From assembly GCA_947631755.1 (NCBI GenBank), contig CANRMO010000153.1:1-5960 (forward strand): DNA of 5,960 nucleotides, in the 5' to 3' direction. The notes below the pieces were generated by a model. That model was not told where the DNA came from. It saw nothing but the letters and a program-made list of their open reading frames with translations, and made no database searches. Source of the stretch: an uncultured Lachnospiraceae bacterium (GTDB lineage Bacteria; Bacillota; Clostridia; Lachnospirales; Lachnospiraceae). Positions 1-5,648 of the stretch are shown here, piece after piece. The stretch's first letter is position 1, and each line of letters begins with the position of its first letter. Both the position numbers and the translations under genes were made by a program.

Positions 1-1092
1 TCGAAGACATATGTCCTGCGTGTCCCTGTCCGGGCGAAAGAGATCCGGGAAGCAGAGGGGAGCATAGAGGTAGTGCCGGACAGTTTCCTGTTCAGCATTG
101 GGCAGGACAGCAGACGGGAGCGGATATACGGCCGGTTTCCCGTGCGGATTACGGAGGACAGCGTGCCGGATGCTGTGCTGAGACAGTATTATGACAGTTC
201 GCTGGATGATATTGTGCAGGATGTCTACGGACAAAATATCTATCTCGCGGAGATAGAAGTGATATGGACCGGACGGACTTGCGTGATCGAGCGGATCAAA
301 AACCTGCCGTACGGACAATATGTCTGGAACGGCAGGCTGAGCGAGTCACTGGAGACATACCGTCTGAGGCAGGGCATACCAGGGGGGCAGACACTCTGTG
401 AGCCGCCGGGGAGGGGCGGGCAGATCCCGGCGCAGGCGGCCACCGGGACAACGGCCAGAGAGAAGGAGGATGCGGAGCTTTTGCAGCCTGCGGCCAAAGA
501 TGCCAGGATCCGGACGGGAACGACGGTAATCGACCTGGGCACCGGGGGAGTGGAGGGACAGTGCTACTACTCGGGGGAGATTCTGCACGGCCTTGGCCCC
601 GGCGGGGTGTTTCTCTCCCTCGGGCTTGCGAGAAATGTGAGGGAGGGGGCTCAGATCATATACGGGAGCCAGAATATTTTTGCGGGAGAAAAGGGACCGG
701 ACATCGAGATGGCGGCGAAAGCGAATCTCTCAAAGGGGAGTTTTGTGATCGGGATCCAATGCCTCGGGCCGGTGGAGATGAAGAAGCTGAGGATTTGCTG
801 GATGGCTGTGAGGGATGAGTCAAAAAAGAGAGAGAGGACAGCCACGATGGAGATCCGTCCGAACATTGCCAATCTCCACATACGGGAGAGCTGTTATTTT
901 GAGGCGGTCATGGGGGACCGGGTGTTGAGGCATGTGAAGTGGAGCGTGATGGAGCCGGAGGGCGGAAACATTGACGACAGGGGCTGTTATACGGCGCCGA
1001 ACCAGTTCGGCGTGTACCGGGTGCTGGCGCAGAGCACCGGGCAAAGCGGCACCGTGCAGGCAGTTGGCTATGTGTTTGTGAGGGACGCGTAG
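1..1092 (+). CDS. Multi-domain beta-rich protein with C-terminal bacterial Ig-like domain (5' partial)
   Basis: The frame is open from the first base, so the true start lies upstream; 363 residues are visible. A GTG at 73 could be read as a start, but the 24 codons before it give protein-like beta-strand sequence (TYVLRVPVRAKEI) and no well-spaced ribosome binding site precedes it. I do not recognise the whole family. Three parts are visible: an N-terminal region (about 1-120) of alternating strands; a Gly/Pro/Ala/Gln-rich linker (about 125-165); a beta-rich middle domain (about 166-275) containing GLGPGGVFLSLGL; and a C-terminal domain (about 281-363) with the signature GGNIDDRGCYTAP...GVYRVLA, which matches bacterial Ig-like domains of the 'G-x-I-D-x-x-G-x-Y-T-A-P' type. 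No membrane helix is visible in this part. Its place just upstream of injection-system genes suggests a surface, fibre or scaffold role, but that is inference. It ends with TAG, 45 bases before the next gene. Confidence 0.75.
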   Translation, partial: SKTYVLRVPVRAKEIREAEGSIEVVPDSFLFSIGQDSRRERIYGRFPVRITEDSVPDAVLRQYYDSSLDDIVQDVYGQNIYLAEIEVIWTGRTCVIERIKNLPYGQYVWNGRLSESLETYRLRQGIPGGQTLCEPPGRGGQIPAQAATGTTAREKEDAELLQPAAKDARIRTGTTVIDLGTGGVEGQCYYSGEILHGLGPGGVFLSLGLARNVREGAQIIYGSQNIFAGEKGPDIEMAAKANLSKGSFVIGIQCLGPVEMKKLRICWMAVRDESKKRERTATMEIRPNIANLHIRESCYFEAVMGDRVLRHVKWSVMEPEGGNIDDRGCYTAPNQFGVYRVLAQSTGQSGTVQAVGYVFVRDA

Positions 1093-1121
1093 GCCTCGAA
1101 AAAATGAGATGTTTTTATTGT

Positions 1122-1128
1122 AAGGAGG
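1122..1128 (+). promoter_or_regulatory. Ribosome binding site of the pseudokinase-like gene
   Basis: AAGGAGG stands 9 bases before the ATG at 1138. It is near-perfect for Firmicute 16S rRNA pairing and fixes this start over the next downstream ATG codons. Confidence 0.8.
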
Positions 1129-1137
1129 GGAGAGCAG

Positions 1138-2004
1138 ATGACAGTCCGGGCATTTGGTGAGGAGTTCGATGTGATATTTGCGAAAAATGCCCCCTCCGGG
1201 TATCGTATCCTGCAGTGCCGTGAGCGCCGCGGGGGAGGGGAGTATACCTTTCTCCGTTTTGCAGGGGACGGGCAGGTCAAAAAGCTGCTGCCCTGTTTTC
1301 TCCCGCTGGCAGAGAGCGGGGAGTATGAGGAGTACAGGGGATGTTTTGTGGAGGAGGGTGCGCTTTACCTTGTGTTTTGCGCCGGGCACGGCGAGGTTTT
1401 GGACGCACTTCTGGAGGACGGTTCACTGCCTCTGGAGAGGCGGTATCTTCTGGGGCGGCATCTTCTGGAAAAACTGCTACTCTGCCATATCCCCTGCCAG
1501 GCGGCGGCCTGGCTCTTAGATGTCCGCGCTGTACTGGTAGACGGCAATGCGATTTCTTTTGACTACGGATGGGAGGGTGAGATCGAGGTGGACGGCGGCA
1601 TGGCTCTTTTATGCAGCCGGCTTTCTGAGTTTTTTCAGAAATTGTTCCGGGAGGAGATCTCCCGGGGGCCAGGGCCGGAATTTACAGAATTTCTTGAGAG
1701 TCTGGGGCGCGGGGAGTGGCAGGATTATCTGTCCGTTTTTGAGGCGTATCTGGAGCTGTACGGGGCGGTCGCAAAAGGGGCAGAGGAACATCCGTCTCTC
1801 TGGGAGCGCGCGGGGGGAAAGATTAAGAAGGCCAGTGAAAAGCTGCAGGAGTTTTCGGGCACCATCGCGGCCGCCGCGGCATGTGTGGCAGTCATTGCCG
1901 CTCTTCTGGCAGGTATGTGGGTTTTGGAAAAGAGAGAGGAAGAGGAGCAGGGTGTTCCGTTTGAGGCGATCGGGACGCTTGCGATCCGGGGGGATGAGAC
2001 GTGA
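1138..2004 (+). CDS. Membrane-anchored protein with pseudokinase-like cytoplasmic domain
   Basis: 288 residues starting at an ATG with a strong AAGGAGG. There is no signal peptide. Residues about 20-210 have the rhythm of a protein kinase fold: a beta-rich first lobe, then LDALLEDGSLPLERRYLLGRHL (read in two halves around residue 97), then LLDVRAVLVDG at 126-136 followed by ISFDYG at 139-144. These sit where kinases carry HRDxKxxN and DFG. The HRD Asp and loop Asn are not preserved (LLDVRAV), and no clear glycine loop or catalytic Lys can be seen, so catalysis is unlikely. One membrane helix follows at about 241-263 (TIAAAAACVAVIAALLAGMW), preceded by basic residues (KIKKASEK), so the large domain should be cytoplasmic with a short acidic tail outside. 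This plan, pseudokinase then single helix, recalls EssB/YukC of type VII secretion, though I cannot show homology. The stop overlaps the next gene. The kinase call is structural inference; the membrane anchor is firm. Confidence 0.75.
   Translation: MTVRAFGEEFDVIFAKNAPSGYRILQCRERRGGGEYTFLRFAGDGQVKKLLPCFLPLAESGEYEEYRGCFVEEGALYLVFCAGHGEVLDALLEDGSLPLERRYLLGRHLLEKLLLCHIPCQAAAWLLDVRAVLVDGNAISFDYGWEGEIEVDGGMALLCSRLSEFFQKLFREEISRGPGPEFTEFLESLGRGEWQDYLSVFEAYLELYGAVAKGAEEHPSLWERAGGKIKKASEKLQEFSGTIAAAAACVAVIAALLAGMWVLEKREEEEQGVPFEAIGTLAIRGDET
1847..1929 (+). other. Encodes the single transmembrane helix of the pseudokinase-like protein
   Basis: Residues about 241-263 of the 1138-2004 product are an uninterrupted run of Ala, Val, Ile, Leu and Gly, bounded by a Lys-rich segment before and by EKREEEEQ after. 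The charge pattern favours the N-terminal domain inside the cell. Confidence 0.7.
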
Positions 2005-2921
2005 CAAAAGATTCCTATTTTCATATCGGGACATATTATATCCGGAAAAAGCTTGTGTTTCTGGCTGTCATCGCGGCCACGGCGATTCCGCTTGTATTGA
2101 TCGGATATGTCATGCCCTGTCTGGAGAAGAACCTGTTTCCGAAATGGTTTACGAAAGTGATGGCGGTGAATGAGAGGGAGCGTTTTGTGCTCACCGACGG
2201 GGGAAAGGAGCCTAAGGTTTTATTTGAGGGGAAACTGAAGGAGGGCAGGATACAGGGCAGGGGAAAACTGTATGATTACGGGGGGAATCTTTTGTATGAG
2301 GGGGAGTTTGAGAATGAGGCCTATTCGGGTGAGGGGACGGAATATTACGAAAACGGCAATATAAAATATGCGGGGAATTTTTCCGGGAATCTGTATGAGG
2401 GGGAGGGGGAGAGTTTTTACGAAAATGGGGTGAAAAAGTACGCGGGAGAGTTTGCGGGCGGAAAGAGGGAGGGGACAGGGACAGCTTATGATGAGGAGGG
2501 CCGGGTGCTCTATGAGGGGGAATTTTCAAAGGATAATTATGAGGGGACGGGAAAGCTGTTTGTCCCGGAGACGGGGTACATTCTGTATGAGGGCGATTTT
2601 TCCCAGGGGCTTTACCACGGGAGCGGGACGCTCTATGACAGGGAGAGCCAGATGAGGGTTTACAAGGGAGAATTCCGCTATGGGAAATATGACGGCAGCG
2701 GGATTTTGTACGGGGCGAACGGCTTTAAAAACTATGAGGGGGAGTTCTCCCAGGGAGAGTATAACGGACACGGGATTTTGTATGACACCTCAACCGGGGA
2801 AGTAATCGTTGAGGGAGAGTTTATAAGGGGAGTTTATCTCTTTCCACAGGACGACAAAGGGGAGGATACAGAGGAGGAAGAAGACGGCGGAAAAGAAGAG
2901 GATCTGCCAAAAGATAAATAG
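2001..2921 (+). CDS. Membrane-anchored MORN-repeat protein
   Basis: 306 residues. The start is a GTG whose last two bases open the TGA stop of the preceding gene (GTGA overlap), with G-rich GGGGGG about 6 to 12 bases before; this arrangement suggests translational coupling. The N-terminal 17 residues end in RKK, followed by a membrane helix at about 18-38, so the rest is predicted to be outside the membrane. From residue 75 to about 279 it is built of MORN repeats of 24-25 residues with the core Y-E-G-E-F...G-x-G, beginning at 75, 99, 123, 147, 171, 196, 221, 245 and 270; the last is truncated. Some repeats contain YENG-x-x-K-Y-x-G, the MORN_2/YwqK style. The tail (284-301) is strongly acidic (DDKGEDTEEEED). 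MORN repeats form elongated beta-hairpin stacks that bind proteins or lipids; the partner here is unknown. Coupling to the pseudokinase-like gene suggests the two act together at the membrane. Confidence 0.88.
   Translation: MTKDSYFHIGTYYIRKKLVFLAVIAATAIPLVLIGYVMPCLEKNLFPKWFTKVMAVNERERFVLTDGGKEPKVLFEGKLKEGRIQGRGKLYDYGGNLLYEGEFENEAYSGEGTEYYENGNIKYAGNFSGNLYEGEGESFYENGVKKYAGEFAGGKREGTGTAYDEEGRVLYEGEFSKDNYEGTGKLFVPETGYILYEGDFSQGLYHGSGTLYDRESQMRVYKGEFRYGKYDGSGILYGANGFKNYEGEFSQGEYNGHGILYDTSTGEVIVEGEFIRGVYLFPQDDKGEDTEEEEDGGKEEDLPKDK
2223..2837 (+). repeat. MORN repeat array, eight full units and one partial
   Basis: Nine units of 72-75 bases encode the MORN core. The DNA itself is recognisably repeated: tatgaggggga(g/a)tt-like strings occur at 2295, 2511, 2586 (one base different) and 2733. 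The units are diverged elsewhere, so this is an old protein repeat and not a recent tandem duplication, although the array could still change unit number by recombination. Confidence 0.85.
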
Positions 2922-2923
2922 AC

Positions 2924-2930
2924 GGGGAGG
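2924..2930 (+). promoter_or_regulatory. Ribosome binding site of the Pvc16-like gene
   Basis: GGGGAGG lies 10 bases before the ATG at 2941, directly after the stop of the MORN gene. The 19-base gap has no room for a promoter or terminator, so the two genes are almost surely co-transcribed. Confidence 0.65.
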
Positions 2931-2940
2931 CGGGCGATAC

Positions 2941-3495
2941 ATGGAGAATCATTACGCGATCACGGAGACCGGAAAGATGCTGGCAGAGCTTGTGAGCGGA
3001 TTTTTAAAAGAGGAATTTGACATGCCGCCGGAGCGTGTGGGGCTGGGGATACCGGGAGAGGCCGCCCAGTTTTCACTGTGTATCTTTCCCTACGACATAC
3101 GGAAAGATATGGAGATGCCCATTGGGAACTTCACTGCCATAAGGTCGGGGAAGCTCCGGTATCCCTCGAGTTTTTATGACATTTATTATATGCTGGTTCC
3201 CTATTCCGACGGCGATGTCAATTACCGCATGCAGGAGGAGCTGCGGATTTTGGATGTTCTGCTGGGGAGGCTGGGCGATATCAGTTATCTGGGGGAGGAA
3301 AAGCGGGTGCCCTTTGCTTTTGACAGACAGGATTTTGATGAGAGGGTAAAGGTGTGGAGTGCGCTGAACCAGCCTCTGCGGGCGGCGGTCTACTGTAAAG
3401 TGGGGCCGGTGGAGGTCGTATCCGGAAGGACGAAGGATATAAAACGTGTGACGGATGTCCAGATACATTTTTCAGACAGAGAGGAGGAAAGTTAG
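2941..3495 (+). CDS. Pvc16/DUF4255 family contractile injection system terminator protein
   Basis: 184 residues, the usual length of the family. DUF4255 (Pvc16 N-terminal domain) proteins, such as Pvc16 and Afp16, cap the tube and sheath of extracellular contractile injection systems and end their growth. The family pattern is visible in order: an N-terminal helix with v-x-x-L (LAELVSGFLKEEF, 14-26), the VGLGIPGEA strand (33-41), FSLCIFPYDIRKD (44-56) matching the 'lslyLYdi.en' strand, LRYPSSFYDIYYMLVPYS (72-89) matching 'lryPPl..dLyYLlt.y', EELRILDVLLGRLGD (99-113) as the helix that follows, and DFDERVKVWSALNQPLRAAVYCKVGPVEV (131-159 in two strands around W139) matching the family's C-terminal 'lW.a....yrls..y.v.pV.i'. 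It is soluble with no signal peptide, as expected for a part assembled in the cytoplasm. It abuts the PAAR-like gene with no gap. I am confident of the family; the exact role is by homology. Confidence 0.87.
   Translation: MENHYAITETGKMLAELVSGFLKEEFDMPPERVGLGIPGEAAQFSLCIFPYDIRKDMEMPIGNFTAIRSGKLRYPSSFYDIYYMLVPYSDGDVNYRMQEELRILDVLLGRLGDISYLGEEKRVPFAFDRQDFDERVKVWSALNQPLRAAVYCKVGPVEVVSGRTKDIKRVTDVQIHFSDREEES
3482..3487 (+). promoter_or_regulatory. Ribosome binding site of the PAAR-like gene, inside the end of the preceding gene
   Basis: AGGAGG sits 8 bases before the ATG at 3496 and within the last codons of the DUF4255 gene, whose TAG stop (3493-3495) touches that ATG. The packing implies coupled translation of terminator and tip protein. 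Confidence 0.75.
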
Positions 3496-3882
3496 ATGGG
3501 AAATATGGTCTGTGGGGGGGCGATGTGCAGCTGCAGTTTTGGAATGGCGCCTTCTGCGCTGATGGTGACGCCGGAGAACAAGGTGACGACAACAATGCCT
3601 CTCGCCACGATTATGGACAATGTCCCTTTTAAAAATATCCTGCCTTTTGGCATGTGCAGCAATCCGGCAAATCCCACTGTGGCGGCGGCGACAGCAGCGG
3701 CCCTCGGCGTGCTGACGCCAATGCCATGCGTGCCGGTGCCGGCCGGGAGCTGGTTGCCAGGGGCGGCTAAGGTGCTGATTGCAAATAAGCCGGCCCTGAC
3801 GTCTGACTGCAAACTGATGTGTGCTTACGGGGGAGTGATACAGATCAACAGTCCGGGGAGTTTTACGATATCCACCTCATAG
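3496..3882 (+). CDS. PAAR-like protein of the DUF4280 type, probable spike tip
   Basis: 128 residues, typical for the family. PAAR and PAAR-like proteins form a small cone that sharpens the spike of contractile injection systems and can carry effectors. Visible family marks: short start VCGGAMCSCSFGMAP (5-19), IMDNVPFKNILPFGMCSNPANP (39-60 in two parts around F51), the Ala-rich stretch VAAATAAALGVLTPMPCVP (62-80), GSWLPGAAKVLI (84-95), and the C-terminal SDCKLMCAYGGVIQI (103-117). Seven cysteines (6, 11, 13, 54, 78, 105, 109) are at the positions where the family keeps them and may serve metal binding or packing. No signal peptide or membrane helix is present. There is no C-terminal extension, so it is not itself an effector fusion. 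It lies directly after the DUF4255 gene; pairing of these two families is characteristic of eCIS-type loci. Family assignment is confident. Confidence 0.88.
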   Translation: MGNMVCGGAMCSCSFGMAPSALMVTPENKVTTTMPLATIMDNVPFKNILPFGMCSNPANPTVAAATAAALGVLTPMPCVPVPAGSWLPGAAKVLIANKPALTSDCKLMCAYGGVIQINSPGSFTISTS

Positions 3883-3929
3883 GAAATGCCGCGGATCTGA
3901 GATTATTTTATAGGAGAGAGGGGAAACGG
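3883..3929 (+). other. Short intergenic gap between PAAR-like and receptor genes
   Basis: At 47 bases this is the longest gap in the window. I see no hairpin followed by T's and no convincing -35/-10 pair, only the ribosome binding site near its end. It could be the place of a weak internal promoter (an AT-rich GATTATTTTATAGG is present), but that is not supported. Confidence 0.4.
3912..3923 (+). promoter_or_regulatory. Ribosome binding site deciding the start of the receptor gene
   Basis: AGGAG and GAGGGG lie in a purine-rich run ending 6 bases before the ATG at 3930. The frame is open further upstream, to a GTG at 3819 inside the PAAR-like gene, but that codon has no ribosome binding site and the added residues would sit ahead of an otherwise classic N-terminal membrane helix. 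Confidence 0.75.
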
Positions 3930-5615
3930 ATGAAAGTTAGGGTTGGGCTGCGCCTGAAATTTGTGCTCCTGTTTGTTGTATTTATGTTTCTGCTCGGCGC
4001 TGTGGTGATTGTGTGCCTGCAAATAAACTGCGAGAAATTGTTCTGGAAACAGTATCTGGACCATGCGAAGTCAGTGGCACAGATCGCACAGAGTATGGCA
4101 GAGCCGGATGATCTCAAAAGATATGCCGCGACAGGGCAGCCCGATGAGGCATACGATGATCTCATTGAGAGAATGAAAGAGATCCAGATTGGGTCGGGGT
4201 TTTATTACCTGTATATGGTGACCGTGGAAAATGAGGAGGAGGGGATCTATGTCTTTGACTTCCGCCTGGAGGACGGAATTATCACAGAGGCACATACATT
4301 GGGGGAGAAAAACAAGTTAAAGAAAAATTATCCCGGTCTGTCCGAGGTGCTGGCGACGAAAGAGGCCAGCGAGAAATTTGATGTGACGTGGGACGGGATA
4401 AACAGGCTGGACTCTGTATATGTCCCGGTCAAGGACAGGGAGACAGGTGAGGTGGCGGCTTTTGTCGGGGTGGATTTCCATGATATGCAGATGCGGAAAA
4501 ATATCCGTGAATTGATTGGGAAAGCCCTTTTTTCTATGGCTGGGATGATGGCACTCTTATTGCTCCCGCTGTTATTTCTTGTAAATGTTCTTGTGATCCG
4601 GCCAGTCCGCCGCCTGAAAAAATGTGCGGAGCGGGTGTCGGAGGGACAGTTTGGGACAACGATGAAAGTGAGAGGGCATGATGAGCTGAGCCAGATATCG
4701 GAAGTTTTTAACTGGATGTCAGAGAGCATATCGGAAAATATGGCGGAGATGGAGGGGGTCAATGAGACATATTACCGCTATGTGCCCGCTAAGATTCTGA
4801 CGCTGCTGGGGAAGGAGGACATCCGGAGCATCCGGCTGGGGGATGAGGTCAGCGCGATGCTCTCGGTGTTCTCGTTCCAGCTGGCGGATTTTGACCGGAA
4901 TATCCGAAAAAAGAGTACCCGGGAGATGATTGATGCCATTAATAAAAATCTTCTTCTCGGTACTTCTGCGGTTTTGGAGCGGGAGGGGATGGTGGAATAT
5001 TTCCGGAACTCAGGTTTTACGGCGGTGTTTGAAAACGGCGGTGAAGATGCCCTGATGAGTGCGGTGACGATCTGCCAGAGATTAAATCAGCTGGCGGCCG
5101 CGGGAAAGATAGAGAAAAACCGGGCGGAGATCGGGCTGTCTTATGGACAGGTCACGCTCGGCATTGTCGGCCAGGAGAGGAGGATGGCCGCAATCACAGT
5201 ATCCCAGCACAAAGATATTGCCTGCTGGCTGCAGAGTATCGCGGAGCAGTATCAGGCGCACATATTAATTACCCGGGAGGTGGCAGATAATGTGAGGGAT
5301 TTTTTTGGCAGTTACCGCACAAGGAATCTCGGATTTCTGTATAACACATATACGGGATATACGGGGCAGGTTTATGATGTATACGACGGGGACAGCCCGG
5401 AGGAAATTTCTTTGAAAGATGCCACAAAAGAGCTGTTTGAGAAAGGTGTGGAGTATTTCTGCCTGCGGGACTATAAGCGGGCAAGGCAGAAATTTATCGC
5501 CGTGCTCAGGCATTTTCGCAGAGACCGGGCGGCAAAGGAATATCTTTATCTGTGTGATGAAAATATGGTGAAAGACCCGGAGGAGACGGATATTTATTTT
5601 ACAAAGATGCTGTAA
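3930..5615 (+). CDS. Transmembrane receptor: Cache-like sensor, HAMP, degenerate class III cyclase domain, TPR-like tail
   Basis: 561 residues. Order of parts: basic N-terminus, membrane helix at about 9-30, an outer domain at about 31-198 of Cache type (GSGFYYLYMV, then DSVYVPVKD and AAFVGVDF), second helix at about 199-223, HAMP at about 224-275 (IRPVRRLKK ... DELSQISEVFNWM), a linker YYRYVPAKILTLLG, a class III nucleotidyl cyclase homology domain at about 300-480, and a TPR-like helical tail at about 495-545 (LFEKGVEYFCLRDYKRARQKF). The cyclase fold is clear from the preceding LGDEVSAMLSVF, GYSQ-like GQVTLGIVGQERRMAAITV and ILIT. However the first metal Asp is Gln317, the GD of the second metal motif reads Asn360-Ser361, and the GDxVNxAxR segment is QHKDIACW with Trp433 in place of the Arg. 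It should not make cyclic nucleotide. It may act as a signal-transmitting pseudoenzyme that passes a ligand signal to an injection-system partner; that link is inferred from position only. Confidence 0.87.
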   Translation: MKVRVGLRLKFVLLFVVFMFLLGAVVIVCLQINCEKLFWKQYLDHAKSVAQIAQSMAEPDDLKRYAATGQPDEAYDDLIERMKEIQIGSGFYYLYMVTVENEEEGIYVFDFRLEDGIITEAHTLGEKNKLKKNYPGLSEVLATKEASEKFDVTWDGINRLDSVYVPVKDRETGEVAAFVGVDFHDMQMRKNIRELIGKALFSMAGMMALLLLPLLFLVNVLVIRPVRRLKKCAERVSEGQFGTTMKVRGHDELSQISEVFNWMSESISENMAEMEGVNETYYRYVPAKILTLLGKEDIRSIRLGDEVSAMLSVFSFQLADFDRNIRKKSTREMIDAINKNLLLGTSAVLEREGMVEYFRNSGFTAVFENGGEDALMSAVTICQRLNQLAAAGKIEKNRAEIGLSYGQVTLGIVGQERRMAAITVSQHKDIACWLQSIAEQYQAHILITREVADNVRDFFGSYRTRNLGFLYNTYTGYTGQVYDVYDGDSPEEISLKDATKELFEKGVEYFCLRDYKRARQKFIAVLRHFRRDRAAKEYLYLCDENMVKDPEETDIYFTKML

Positions 5616-5638
5616 AGTGCGAAATCTGTGCTGCAAAT

Positions 5639-5643
5639 GGAGG
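5639..5643 (+). promoter_or_regulatory. Ribosome binding site of the last gene
   Basis: GGAGG stands 5 bases before the ATG at 5649. It overlaps an in-frame earlier ATG at 5637, which has no ribosome binding site of its own, so 5649 is preferred. Confidence 0.65.
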
Positions 5644-5648
5644 AAAAT

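Noticed and set aside
1093..1121. Possible terminator hairpin (AAAAAA ... TTTTT) after gene 1
   Set aside because: Only a weak A:T stem without a GC core; the following gene has its ribosome binding site immediately after, so it does not look like a real terminator.
820..1389. A 189-codon open frame on the - strand
   Set aside because: It lies across the end of gene 1, the gap and the start of gene 2, has no ribosome binding site or recognisable domain, and is a product of the GC-biased codons on the + strand.
1547..2173. A 208-codon + strand frame overlapping genes 2 and 3
   Set aside because: The translation is Arg/Gly/Ser-rich shadow coding; genes 2 and 3 in the other frames have a membrane helix, MORN repeats and coupled start/stop.
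2212..2529. A Pro/His-rich 105-codon frame on the - strand over the MORN array
   Set aside because: It is the complement of repeated Gly/Glu codons and repeats for that reason; no start signal.
3895..3915. Possible promoter (AT-rich GATTATTTTATAGG)
   Set aside because: There is no matching -35 at proper distance and the AT-rich stretch merges with the ribosome binding site.
3819..3929. A longer N-terminus for the receptor gene, from a GTG inside the PAAR-like gene
   Set aside because: No ribosome binding site at 3819, and the added 37 residues precede a typical membrane-helix N-terminus that has its own strong site at 3912-3923.
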